DNA from: Pandoraea pneumonica
GTDB lineage: Bacteria > Pseudomonadota > Gammaproteobacteria > Burkholderiales > Burkholderiaceae
DNA: 64,000 nt
Direction: 5' to 3'
Assembly: GCF_902459645.1 (NCBI RefSeq)
Contig: NZ_CABPSK010000003.1
Coordinates: 186,001 to 250,000 of the forward strand
Shown piece by piece: positions 35,937-43,998 of this stretch. The translations under genes were made by a program, and so were the position numbers. Each line of letters begins with the position of its first letter. The stretch's first letter is position 1. The notes below the pieces were generated by a model. The model did not search any database. It worked only from the letters and a program-made list of their open reading frames with translations, and was not told where the DNA came from.

Positions 35937-37268
35937 TCAAACGCCCATCACCCGTCGCCAATACGCGTACATGCCGCGAATCAGCGTCTCGGTCACCATG
36001 TGGTCGGTGTTCTCCACGCCCGTGCCGCCCAACTCCGCGAGTACACGGTGCCACGGCTTCTGTTCGAACCCTTCTTGCGAGCACTCGATGGCTTCGCCGT
36101 CGTCGGCCGAAACAAACCCCGCCGGGCCGAACAGGTTGGCTTGTCGCAAGCGTCGCTGCGTCATTTCTTCGGTGTCGTCTTCGAACCCAAAGTGCGTCCA
36201 CACGAAGTCGAACGAATCGTGGCCGCGCGGCTGGATATGCCGTGTCGACACCGAGTTGACCTGTTGTTGAAGGATGACGCTCGGGAAAAGCGTCATAAGC
36301 ACGGCCGTCGGCCCTTTCCACCAGTCTTCCTGCACGATGTCGAGAAAGCGCATGTCGTTGAGCGACATCGTCTCTTTGAAACTCGATACCCCCGATGTGA
36401 CTTCGCCGCCACCGCCCTGCCCGCGCGTCGAGATCATGGCGGCGTGACGTCCGTGCTCGTCCATCACCAAGCGCGACTTGTTGTCCGCGCGCCAAAGTCC
36501 GAACGTGACGAACCACGTATGCAGCAGCCCCGGGTGGTAGGGGTCTTTGATGTTCTCCTGCATCAACTTCCAGTTACCCGGAATACGTTGCTTGTTGTAG
36601 CCGAGCAGCTTGAGCTTGCGACCGTCGAACAAACGGTCGAAGTAAGCGCAGATTTCGGGGCCGAGAAACGCTTCGAGCGATTCGATTTCGTGATCGAACG
36701 ACGCGAAGATCACGCCACCGCGCGTGGCCACCTTGAGCTTCGTCAGGCCGTGATCTTCGGGCTTGAAGTCCTTGGGCATACCGCCGTTGACTTTGCCGTC
36801 CTGCTTCACCCCGCGCCGGAACGGCACCCCCTGAAGGTTGCCCTTGAGGTCGTAATTCCACTGGTGATACGGACAATGAAAGTCGGTGCGGTTACCGCGT
36901 TTCTCGCGACAGAATTTCATGCCTCGGTGCGCGCAAACGTTCTCGACCACATTGATCTCGCCACTCGCATCGCGTGTGACGATCACCGAGCGCTCGCCGA
37001 TGACCGTACGCTTGAAGTCACCCGGATTCGGTACTTCAGCTTCCAGTCCGACATAGTTCCAGTGGCCACGATAGAAGCACTGCTCCAACTCGCGGCGATA
37101 CAGATCGGCGTCGGTATAAACGCGGAAGGGAATACGGCTCGTGCCCTCGGCAGGCCAGATTTCGGACGTGTCCGACGCGTCGTGCCTATCGAATGCTTCG
37201 GACCTGTCTGACGCTTGGGACGTGCATGGCGTTGCCGGCTCGAGTCCGGTCTGCGGTGTGGTACTCAC
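35937..37268 (-). CDS. Ring-hydroxylating oxygenase large (alpha) subunit
   Basis: A 443-residue catalytic subunit. The Rieske site is CAHRGMKFC followed by CPYHQWNYD. The mononuclear iron site is NIKDPYHPGLLH (2-His) with a downstream Asp in the C-terminal part. Gene order and the partner regulator suggest salicylate 5-hydroxylase or a related mono/dioxygenase of anthranilate or salicylate type; substrate is inference. A GTG start at 37268 follows AAAGGAG. Residues about 12-36 are a Ser/Asp-rich insertion of hexapeptide repeats (such as SQASDR, SEAFDR) encoded by degenerate 18-bp units, absent from typical family members. Confidence 0.88.
   Translation of the reverse strand: MSTTPQTGLEPATPCTSQASDRSEAFDRHDASDTSEIWPAEGTSRIPFRVYTDADLYRRELEQCFYRGHWNYVGLEAEVPNPGDFKRTVIGERSVIVTRDASGEINVVENVCAHRGMKFCREKRGNRTDFHCPYHQWNYDLKGNLQGVPFRRGVKQDGKVNGGMPKDFKPEDHGLTKLKVATRGGVIFASFDHEIESLEAFLGPEICAYFDRLFDGRKLKLLGYNKQRIPGNWKLMQENIKDPYHPGLLHTWFVTFGLWRADNKSRLVMDEHGRHAAMISTRGQGGGGEVTSGVSSFKETMSLNDMRFLDIVQEDWWKGPTAVLMTLFPSVILQQQVNSVSTRHIQPRGHDSFDFVWTHFGFEDDTEEMTQRRLRQANLFGPAGFVSADDGEAIECSQEGFEQKPWHRVLAELGGTGVENTDHMVTETLIRGMYAYWRRVMGV
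37162..37233. repeat. Four degenerate 18-bp units in the oxygenase alpha gene
   Basis: Units at 37162, 37180, 37198 and 37216 begin TCGGACGTG, TCGTGCCTA, TCGGACCTG and TGGGACGTG. They stay in frame and add a hydrophilic N-terminal segment. Similar units occur in the neighbouring reductase gene. Confidence 0.6.
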
Positions 37269-37322
37269 GGTTGTCTCCTTTGGGGAATTCGCGAAGCGCA
37301 AGCGGCGCGGTCTGCGCAGTAT

Positions 37323-38423
37323 TTAGGCCGCGTTGGCGTAGAAGGCGTCGGCATAGATATGAGCGGCGTCGATGCCGCGCGCGCGCAGCAGGGCCGTCGC
37401 GGCATCGACCATCGGCGGTGCGCCGCACAGGTAGGCGCGCCAGCCAGCCAGTGCGTCGGCACTCGCGAAGTCGGCAGCAACAGCGTCGGTCACGTGGCCA
37501 AGTCGGTACGATGGGCCGCTGTCACTCGGCACTACGGACGTATCGAACGAGTTGGACGAATCGGACACATCCGCCAAGACTTCGGACACCACGGGCTCGC
37601 CGGTCGTCGTCACGACATGCAGTCGCACGATGCCGTCATGGCGTGCCGCCAATTCGCGTAGCCATTCAAGACCATACACATCGGACGGCGAACGCGCGCC
37701 CACGTAAATTTCAATCGGATTGGTCATGCCGCGCGCGACAGCGCCGCGCACGATGGAGAGCACCGGTGCCAGCCCGGTGCCACCTGCGACGCACAACATC
37801 GGTCCTTCGTGCCGCGTACGCAGATACGACGTACCGAGCGGGCCGGATACGCGAACCGCGTCCCCGACCTTCAATTGCTCGGCAACGTACCCTGTCACCG
37901 CACCGCCCGGCACGCGTCGGATGTGAAATTCCAGCGTGCCGTCGGCGTCGATCCCGGCCATGGAATACGGGCGAATGTGATCGGGCGTGAATTGCAGCGT
38001 CGCGTATTGTCCCGGCGAAAAACTCAGCGGTTTTGCCGGTTTAAGCACCAATCGCTGGATGTCGTGCGTGAGCGGTTCGATGGCGAGTACGGTCGCCTTA
38101 AGAATCTTCGCGGGATGCACGACGACCTCGTCGACTTCGGGCAACTCGATCTCGCAGTCGCCGTGGACCGTCGCCTGACACGCCAGCACGTAACGGGCGT
38201 CGGCTCCCGTCTCGCCCGCGGTGTCGTTACCAGCGTGATGGCGATATGCGTAGCCGCCCGCCTCTTGCACGTCGCCCGAAACGACTTTGCAGCGGCACGT
38301 GCCGCAGCGCCCGGACAGGCAACTATAAGAAATGGGGATCTGGCGATCGGTGAGCGCTTTGAGCAGGTTGTCGCCGGGGATGGCGGCAAAACGCTCGCCG
38401 AGCGGTTGCACGCTGACTTCCAT
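37323..38423 (-). CDS. Oxygenase reductase component ([2Fe-2S]/FAD/NAD)
   Basis: A 366-residue electron-transfer protein. The plant-type [2Fe-2S] domain has CLSGRCGTC and a fourth Cys in VLACQA; the FAD domain has RPYSMAG and the NAD domain GGTGLAPVLS, then CGAPPMVDAA. It takes electrons from NAD(P)H and passes them to the Rieske ferredoxin. It heads the operon, next to the divergent LysR gene. GGAGA precedes the ATG. About residues 285-315 are a Ser/Asp-rich insert (DVSDSSNSFDTS) within the NAD domain, from 18-bp repeats like those in the alpha gene. Confidence 0.88.
   Translation of the reverse strand: MEVSVQPLGERFAAIPGDNLLKALTDRQIPISYSCLSGRCGTCRCKVVSGDVQEAGGYAYRHHAGNDTAGETGADARYVLACQATVHGDCEIELPEVDEVVVHPAKILKATVLAIEPLTHDIQRLVLKPAKPLSFSPGQYATLQFTPDHIRPYSMAGIDADGTLEFHIRRVPGGAVTGYVAEQLKVGDAVRVSGPLGTSYLRTRHEGPMLCVAGGTGLAPVLSIVRGAVARGMTNPIEIYVGARSPSDVYGLEWLRELAARHDGIVRLHVVTTTGEPVVSEVLADVSDSSNSFDTSVVPSDSGPSYRLGHVTDAVAADFASADALAGWRAYLCGAPPMVDAATALLRARGIDAAHIYADAFYANAA
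37534..37569. repeat. Degenerate 18-bp units in the reductase gene
   Basis: Two adjacent units (ACGGACGTATCGAACGAG, TTGGACGAATCGGACACA) resemble those at 37162-37233. They fall in a surface-loop position of the NAD domain and keep the frame. Confidence 0.5.
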
Positions 38424-38548
38424 GGGGGTTTGTCTCCGTTCTGTCGGCACCCGCCGGGCACCGTTTGTGGCGCTCGCTTGTGACCCTCAAAGGATCAGTC
38501 GACGCCGTTTGAACGAAGCATCGCGCACGCGACGATATAAACCAATAG

Positions 38549-38588
38549 AATCTCGCTTATATGACCCATAGATTTTGGTGATAACACC
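38549..38588. promoter_or_regulatory. Candidate LysR operator between regulator and oxygenase operon
   Basis: The divergent spacer contains the inverted repeat AATCT (38549-38553) / AGATT (38570-38574) in AT-rich DNA, and GGTG-ATAA-CACC (38577-38588) immediately before the LysR start. LysR proteins typically bind such sites between divergent genes. The exact site is uncertain. Confidence 0.4.
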
Positions 38589-38591
38589 GAG

Positions 38592-39497
38592 ATGGACTTA
38601 CATACTGTCGATCTGAACCTGCTGGTGGTCTTCCAGCATCTGTACAACGCGCGACGCGTTTCGCGCGTGGCAGAGGCGTTGGGCGTTACGCAACCTGCGG
38701 TTAGTAACGCGCTCGCGCGGCTACGCAAGTTGTTCAACGATGAGCTATTCGTTCGCACGTCGCGCGGCATGCTGCCCACGCCGATGGCCATCGAATTGGC
38801 GGAGCCGGTGGCTGCGGCGCTCGACGCGCTGCATGGCGTGTTCAATCGACAGGTGGCGTTCGACCCGGCGACGAGTCAAAAGGCGTTTCAGATTGCGATG
38901 ACCGACATCGGCGAAGTGCATTTCCTGCCGCGTCTGATGCATGCACTGGGCGAGCAAGCGCCGGGCATTACCGTGAGTACGGTGCGGAACACGGCTATCA
39001 ATTTGCAGGAAGAAATGGCGGCCGGCCAAGTCGATCTGGCCGTCGGGCACCTGCCGGATCTAACGTCGGGGTTCTTTCAGCGGCGGCTGTTTCGCCAGAA
39101 GTACGTCTGCATGTTCCGCCCCGGACATCCGCTCGACCAGTCAGGCGGCGTGTCGCGAGACGACTTCGAACGCGCCGAACAGGTGGTCGTCGTCGCAGCT
39201 GGCACCGGGCACGGACAAGTGGATGAGTTCATGACGCGCGCGCACGTGCATCGCAACATTCGCCTGCGCGTGCCGCACTTCGTCGCGTTGGCCGACATTC
39301 TTCACGCCACCGACCTGATCGCCACGGTCACCGAGAAATTTGCGCAACGCAGCGCGCAGCACTTCGGCCTGCGCTATGTCGATCACCCGATCGACGTGCC
39401 TGATATCCAAATCAATCTGTTCTGGCACGCGCGCTTTCATCAAGAGCCCGCGAGTCAGTGGATGCGCACGCTGCTGTTCGATTTGTTCTCGGAATAG
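38592..39497 (+). CDS. LysR-family regulator of NahR/NagR type
   Basis: A 301-residue LTTR. The N-terminal HTH (DLNLLVVFQHL, RVAEALGVTQPAVSNALARLR) is followed by a co-inducer domain with IAMTDIGEVHFLPRL, GFFQRRLFRQKYVCMFR, AAGTGHGQVDEFMTRA and NLFWHARFHQ. The author recognises these segments as similar to NahR and NagR, which respond to salicylate and activate naphthalene/salicylate genes. It is divergent from the oxygenase operon and is its probable regulator. The inducer is inferred from resemblance only. Confidence 0.87.
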   Translation: MDLHTVDLNLLVVFQHLYNARRVSRVAEALGVTQPAVSNALARLRKLFNDELFVRTSRGMLPTPMAIELAEPVAAALDALHGVFNRQVAFDPATSQKAFQIAMTDIGEVHFLPRLMHALGEQAPGITVSTVRNTAINLQEEMAAGQVDLAVGHLPDLTSGFFQRRLFRQKYVCMFRPGHPLDQSGGVSRDDFERAEQVVVVAAGTGHGQVDEFMTRAHVHRNIRLRVPHFVALADILHATDLIATVTEKFAQRSAQHFGLRYVDHPIDVPDIQINLFWHARFHQEPASQWMRTLLFDLFSE

Positions 39498-39570
39498 CGA
39501 TGACGGCGGGAATGACCGCGCGAACGACAGCGGAAATGACTGAGGGAATGAGTAAGCGAAAAAGAACGGC
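39495..39570. repeat. Degenerate short tandem repeat after the LysR gene
   Basis: From the LysR stop, loosely repeated units around GGCGGGAATGAC / GCGGAAATGACT run for about 75 bases in all frames without a credible gene. They resemble in style the repeats at 42631-42680 and 37162-37233. Confidence 0.4.
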
Positions 39571-39599
39571 GATGTCAGCCGCCGGTGCACGAGCGTGGC

Positions 39600-40715
39600 T
39601 CACCGCCCGTGCCACGTCTCCCAAAGCCCCCGCCAGAACGCGTTAGCATTGCGCCGCGCGCGCCATCGCATGTTCGGCAGCGAGACGGCGAGCCATTGCG
39701 ACGCGTCGTCGATACGACGCTCAGTGAACAGGTGCGGCGCATTGAATAAGTCGAGATACGCCTGCCGGTAATGCTCGACCATCGCGCTTTCCTGATAATA
39801 GGTCTCCATCCAGCGGCGCGAGGCGGCCCCGATCTGCGTGCGCAGCGAGGCATTCGTGAGTAACTCGACGAGCGGCGCCTCGGCCGCTTCAAGCGGCACA
39901 TCGACCCATGGCAACTCCCAAGCGCCGGTCAGCCGCCGAAGTTGCGCTTGTACGCGATTATCGAGATGACCGAGCGTCGGCTTGCCCTGCGAGAGCGCTT
40001 CGAGCCCCGAGAGGTGGTAGTTGCCGGTCACACACTCATCGAGCGCAATGGCAGCGCTTTGCTTTAGACGCAGGCACTCGTCGTGCGGCGTGCCCGTAAT
40101 CAGCCGGACTTCGCATAAACCGCGCCGCTCGAGACGCCGCAGGAGTCGCAGCGTCTGAGGTGCTCCCTTGGTTTCCCAGCGCTTGCGCCATCCCGACGAG
40201 CGTCCGCTGGGAGAGAAGACAACCACAGGCCGCCCCGTATCGCCCGCGAGTTCCGGCTGCGGCAAATAGCGCGAGTCGTTGAGCGGCACGATATTGGGCA
40301 CCACACGCGCAAACGGATAGAAACGCTCCGGCCCCTGCGCGATGACCAACTGCGGGATCGGATCGTTGACGATCTGCTCGCGCATGGCCATGTCCTCTCG
40401 CGCCCACAATTCCGGCGCCGAGTGAAACTGGCGAATCAGCTTCTTATGAGTGAACAACTGAGGGAAGTCGGCGCCGAAAGTCTTATCCATCGGAAATATC
40501 TGATGGATATGGATGACGTCGGCGGCCGCAATGACATCGAGCGCCACATCGCGCTGGCGTTTCCAGTCGATATCGACGGCGAACGTGCGTGTCTGATACG
40601 CCGCCGCATCGAAGACGATGTGCCGTGCTTCGATATCGGTGAGCCGGTTAAGCGCCGAGACAATATTGCCCGGGCTGCCCGCCACCGGCGTATGCGAGAT
40701 GTGGACGACCTTCAT
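39600..40715 (-). CDS. Glycosyltransferase-like protein (GT-B, GT4-type)
   Basis: A 371-residue protein starting MKVVHISHTPVAGSPGNI, a typical GT-B N-terminal strand and Gly-rich loop. The second domain has VVFSPSGRS and, near the C-terminal third, CVTGNYHLSGLEALSQGKPTLG, the region corresponding to the EX7E nucleotide-sugar motif of GT4 enzymes (here the first Glu is replaced). Likely transfers a sugar to a surface polysaccharide or lipid. It lies alone, convergent with the LysR gene. Donor and acceptor are unknown. Confidence 0.7.
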   Translation of the reverse strand: MKVVHISHTPVAGSPGNIVSALNRLTDIEARHIVFDAAAYQTRTFAVDIDWKRQRDVALDVIAAADVIHIHQIFPMDKTFGADFPQLFTHKKLIRQFHSAPELWAREDMAMREQIVNDPIPQLVIAQGPERFYPFARVVPNIVPLNDSRYLPQPELAGDTGRPVVVFSPSGRSSGWRKRWETKGAPQTLRLLRRLERRGLCEVRLITGTPHDECLRLKQSAAIALDECVTGNYHLSGLEALSQGKPTLGHLDNRVQAQLRRLTGAWELPWVDVPLEAAEAPLVELLTNASLRTQIGAASRRWMETYYQESAMVEHYRQAYLDLFNAPHLFTERRIDDASQWLAVSLPNMRWRARRNANAFWRGLWETWHGR

Positions 40716-40839
40716 GCTGCGCAGTCTACCCCCCGCCTTCGCCCCTGAGGTTACGTGGCGGGGGGATGCAGCTTACGCGCGATTACGGCCGTAACACTTC
40801 GCGTTCGTCACGCGGGCTTCGCGCTGTCTACGCGCCGTC
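40716..40839 (-). other. Spacer with G/C hairpin after the SDR gene
   Basis: CCCCCCGCC near 40729 pairs with GGCGGGGGG near 40758 across 20 bases. Without a T run it is not a classical terminator, but it may end the SDR transcript. No gene is seen here. Confidence 0.35.
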
Positions 40840-41583
40840 TTACGCGTTGAAACCGCCGTCGATGGTCAGGCTGGCGCCGGTGACGAAACCTGCCTCGTCG
40901 CTGGCGACGTATGCCACCATGGCGGCGATTTCCGACGGTTGGGCGTGACGATCCAGTGCCATCAGGCCGTGCATAACGCCCGCGAAATCACCGGTCTCCG
41001 GATTCATATCGGTCGCCGTCGGCCCCGGTTGCACGTTGTTCACGGTGATGCCGCGCGGGCCGAGGTCACGTGCCATGCCCTTGACCAGTCCGACAAGCGC
41101 CGACTTGCTCATCGCGTAGGCTGCCCCGCCCGCAAACGGCATGCGATCGGCGTTGCACGAGCCGATGTTGATGATGCGCCCGCCATTGCCCATATGCGCC
41201 AGCGCCGCCTGCGATGCGACAAAGACCGAGCGCACGTTGATGTCGAGAATTCGGTCGAAATCGTCGAGCGCCATGTCCGCGACGTTCGCCATGGTGAAAA
41301 CACCGGCGTTGTTCACGAGAATGTCGATCTTGCCGAACTCGCGCGCGGCGTCGTCGATGGCGTTGCCCAGTGCCGATGCGTCTGCGGCGTCGGCCTGCAA
41401 TGCCAGTGCGCGGCCACCGGCAGCGCGAATACGCGCGGCGATGGCTTCGGCTTCCGCCTTCGAGCCCTTGTAAGTGAAAGCGACGGCGGCGCCGTCGTCT
41501 GCCAATCGCTGCACGATCGACGCGCCGATGCCACGCGAACCACCGGTCACAAATGCCGCTTTGCCTTGAAATTTCGTTGCCAT
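40840..41583 (-). CDS. SDR-family oxidoreductase
   Basis: A 247-residue classical short-chain dehydrogenase. TGGSRGIGAS binds the cofactor; NNAG, the catalytic Ser in NIGSCNADR and YAMSK follow, and the C-terminus is GASLTIDGGFNA. It resembles the 3-oxoacyl-ACP reductase-like group, but cofactor and substrate are unknown. It is divergent from a LysR gene across 109 bases, so it is probably that regulator's target. Confidence 0.9.
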   Translation of the reverse strand: MATKFQGKAAFVTGGSRGIGASIVQRLADDGAAVAFTYKGSKAEAEAIAARIRAAGGRALALQADAADASALGNAIDDAAREFGKIDILVNNAGVFTMANVADMALDDFDRILDINVRSVFVASQAALAHMGNGGRIINIGSCNADRMPFAGGAAYAMSKSALVGLVKGMARDLGPRGITVNNVQPGPTATDMNPETGDFAGVMHGLMALDRHAQPSEIAAMVAYVASDEAGFVTGASLTIDGGFNA

Positions 41584-41692
41584 GATGTCACTCCGTTGTC
41601 GGTAAAAAGTGAAGCCAGTATGGTTGGCGGATTACCTGCCAACTAGTCCATAATTCCGATCATCACTTTCAACTCAGCGGAACAGGTGTCAC

Positions 41693-42616
41693 ATGGAAGC
41701 GCTGAACCTGCTCGAATCGTTCGTCCTCAGTGCGCGTACCGGGAGCTTCTCGGCGGCCGCGCGGCGGCTTGGCATTACCCCGGCCGCCGTCAGCAAGAAC
41801 GTGGCGCGACTTGAGGCGCAAATCGGACTGAGGCTGTTTCACCGCAGCACGCGCAGCCTGACGTTGAGCGCGGGCGGCGAGTCGTTTCTGCGCGAGATCG
41901 ATGGGCCCTTCGCGGCGCTCACCGATGCCGTCGCACGGGCGGCCGAGCGCGAGAGCGCGCCTTCGGGCGTGCTCAAGGTGAGCGTGGCGCATGCGTTCGG
42001 GCGTCAGTATCTGGTGCCGCTGCTCGGCGATTTTCTTGCGCGCTATCCGGACATCGTGCCCGACTGGCGCTTCGATAACCGCGCGGTAGATGTCGTCAGC
42101 GAGGGCTTCGATGCCGCCATCGGCGGGGGCATCGAATTGACGCCCGGCGTGATTGCGCGGCGTCTGGCGCCGACGTACACGGTGATCTGCGCATCACCGG
42201 CGTATATGGCCGAGCGCGCGGCCCCGAAACATCCGTCGGATCTCGCGTCGTTTGACGGCGTGATGCGCCGCTCGGGAATGTCAGGACGGATTCGGGCGTG
42301 GGAGTTGCGCAATTCGCGCGGCGAGCGGGTCAACGTGGAGGCGCGCACGCGCATGATCTTCGACGACCCCGAGGCGATGGCGCACGCGGTGGCGCTGGGG
42401 TACGGCATCGCATTACTGCCGATGCCACACGCCGCACCGCTGCTCGACGCCGGACGATTGGTGCGATTGCTGCCGGGCTGGTGCGAAGAATACGGCGGAC
42501 TGTTCGTCTATTACTCGAACAAAAAACAGTTGCCGCTGCGCACGCGCGTGTTTGTCGACTACGTGGTGCAGGCCTTCGAAACGCAGAAACTGGCAGCGTA
42601 TTTCGATGGACGGTAA
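41693..42616 (+). CDS. LysR-family transcriptional regulator
   Basis: A 307-residue LTTR of the group close to CrgA-type: MEALNLLESFVLSARTGSF, then RLGITPAAVSKNVARLE (HTH) and LRLFHRSTRSLTL. The effector domain begins GVLKVSVAHAFGRQYLVPLL. Divergent with the SDR gene, it likely regulates it. The effector is unknown. AGGTG lies a few bases before the ATG. Confidence 0.88.
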   Translation: MEALNLLESFVLSARTGSFSAAARRLGITPAAVSKNVARLEAQIGLRLFHRSTRSLTLSAGGESFLREIDGPFAALTDAVARAAERESAPSGVLKVSVAHAFGRQYLVPLLGDFLARYPDIVPDWRFDNRAVDVVSEGFDAAIGGGIELTPGVIARRLAPTYTVICASPAYMAERAAPKHPSDLASFDGVMRRSGMSGRIRAWELRNSRGERVNVEARTRMIFDDPEAMAHAVALGYGIALLPMPHAAPLLDAGRLVRLLPGWCEEYGGLFVYYSNKKQLPLRTRVFVDYVVQAFETQKLAAYFDGR

Positions 42617-42630
42617 TGTCAGCAAAGACG

Positions 42631-42680
42631 CGGTGACGCCGGTGACGCCGGTGACGGCAATGACGGCAGTGACGGCGGCG
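42631..42680. repeat. 9-bp tandem repeat after the LysR gene
   Basis: Five units of nine bases (CGGTGACGC twice, CGGTGACGG, CAATGACGG, CAGTGACGG) follow the LysR stop and lead toward the VOC gene end. Period and phase are exact; sequence varies slightly. It is a probable slippage-prone minisatellite. Confidence 0.75.
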
Positions 42681-42697
42681 AAATGGGCGACGGGCCG

Positions 42698-43057
42698 TTA
42701 TCGATGGGCAAGGATGTTGAGCAACCTGCCGAGCGGATCGCGCACGTAGAAGCGGCGCACGCCCCATGGCTCGTCGGCCGGGCCGTAGACGATGGCGACG
42801 CCCGCGGCGCGCATAACAGCGAGCGCCTCGTCGACATCGTCGACTTCGATCGACAAATCCGGCACGGGGGTGCCCTCACCGCCCTCGGTGGCGACACTCA
42901 TTTGCACTGTCATCTTCGCGGCGCTGCCGTACGTGGCGATCCAGCCGTGATTCATCAGTAAATCGAGGCCAAGCAGTTCACCGTAAAAATGCTGTGCGGC
43001 TTGCATCGCGCCTGGCGACGGCGCGGCGAGATTCGCGACGATGCGGTTGACCTTCAT
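42698..43057 (-). CDS. VOC (glyoxalase/bleomycin resistance)-family protein
   Basis: A 119-residue VOC protein: KVNRIVANLAAPSPGAMQAAQ start, FYGELLGLDLLMNHGWIATY, the DLSIEVDDVDEALAVM strand-helix and a C-terminal GVRRFYVRDPLGRLLNIL carrying a metal-site-like pattern. The family includes dioxygenases, isomerases and antibiotic-binding proteins; no function can be set. The start at 43057 follows AAGGAG. It is divergent from the exported protein gene. Confidence 0.85.
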   Translation of the reverse strand: MKVNRIVANLAAPSPGAMQAAQHFYGELLGLDLLMNHGWIATYGSAAKMTVQMSVATEGGEGTPVPDLSIEVDDVDEALAVMRAAGVAIVYGPADEPWGVRRFYVRDPLGRLLNILAHR

Positions 43058-43218
43058 GGGTCGGCTCCTTTGGGATCCTGTGGGTGAGAGGCATGAGATG
43101 GGGGCGATACCTACCTTGCTATACGTACTCGTGTGCACTGTAATGGAATCGTCGTGCCGACGCGATGACGGGATACGAGAACATCCCAGCGGCGGCCGCC
43201 CGGGGGCTGGGAGATCCG

Positions 43219-43662
43219 ATGATGGATACCGCCAACGCCGCGTCCCGGTTTGCGAGCCGGTTCAGCCTCTTCGTGTCCGGCGTCGTGTTCGCCGCCGCCG
43301 CAATCGCCCAAGCAAGCTACCCGCCACCGGCCAATGAAGTGAGCGTTGCCGCCGGAGAGAAAGTCGCGCTTTGGGTGCAGCCCAACTACAGCGTGCTTTG
43401 CCGATCGCTCGGACAACCCACCTTCCAACTCGACTCCGCGCCTGCCCTCGGGGAAGTCTCTGCGGAGTGGATCGACTACACGGTGCCCGTCGGGCAACGC
43501 TGCGAAACGATGCGCTTTCCCGGCATGATCGTCTGGTATCAAGCGGGCAAAACCGCAGGCACCGACGTCGTAACATGGACCGTGGGTTTTCCTCGCGAAC
43601 TCACGAGCCGCGTGCCTGCCACGGGCGACCATCGCGTGACGACGACCATCGTTATTCAATAG
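43219..43662 (+). CDS. Hypothetical exported protein
   Basis: A 147-residue protein with a clear signal peptide: basic start, hydrophobic stretch SLFVSGVVFAAAAIAQ, and a likely cleavage after AQA (about residue 32). The mature part has two cysteines (VLCRSLG and QRCETMRF) that could form a disulfide in the periplasm, and beta-strand-like alternation. GGGAGA lies five bases before the ATG chosen; an earlier ATG lacks this. No family is recognised. Confidence 0.7.
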   Translation: MMDTANAASRFASRFSLFVSGVVFAAAAIAQASYPPPANEVSVAAGEKVALWVQPNYSVLCRSLGQPTFQLDSAPALGEVSAEWIDYTVPVGQRCETMRFPGMIVWYQAGKTAGTDVVTWTVGFPRELTSRVPATGDHRVTTTIVIQ

Positions 43663-43727
43663 CGATGCCACTCGATTTCAACGTTTAGGATTAGTCGGAA
43701 TTGCAGGCCACACGGCCGGTAAACGCT

Positions 43728-43757
43728 TGCGCTCGACGTATGGCGACGAAATAGAAT
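43728..43757 (+). promoter_or_regulatory. Candidate promoter of the small membrane-protein pair
   Basis: TTGCGC (43728-43733), an 18-base spacer and TAGAAT (43752-43757, 5 of 6) lie about 55 bases before the first ORF. Confidence 0.4.
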
Positions 43758-43812
43758 TTGTTGCGCCCCCTGTTTCTCTTTCGTCGCTTTTGATTTTCAA
43801 GCGCAGGTTTAT

Positions 43813-43992
43813 ATGATCAAAATTTCTCCTGAGACACGCGCGAAGCTTCGCTGCGTGGTGAGTTTTGCGGTTATCGGCTCGTCGCTGACCGGTGTTACCG
43901 TCGGCCGGATGGACTTTGCCTACGATGCACGCGATGTCGTAGGTCTAGTCTTTGCAGCAATCTCGGCACTCTGGCTCTTTTGTCGAAGGTGA
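43813..43992 (+). CDS. Small hypothetical membrane protein
   Basis: A 59-residue frame with a GCAGG-type ribosome binding site and a promoter-like pair upstream. Two hydrophobic segments (about residues 13-30 and 41-57) joined by a charged turn (RMDFAYDARD) predict a two-helix inner-membrane protein ending in Arg-Arg. It is followed after six bases by a second small membrane-protein ORF. No homologue is recognised. It is below the size many gene finders report. Confidence 0.5.
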   Translation: MIKISPETRAKLRCVVSFAVIGSSLTGVTVGRMDFAYDARDVVGLVFAAISALWLFCRR

Positions 43993-43998
43993 CAAGCG

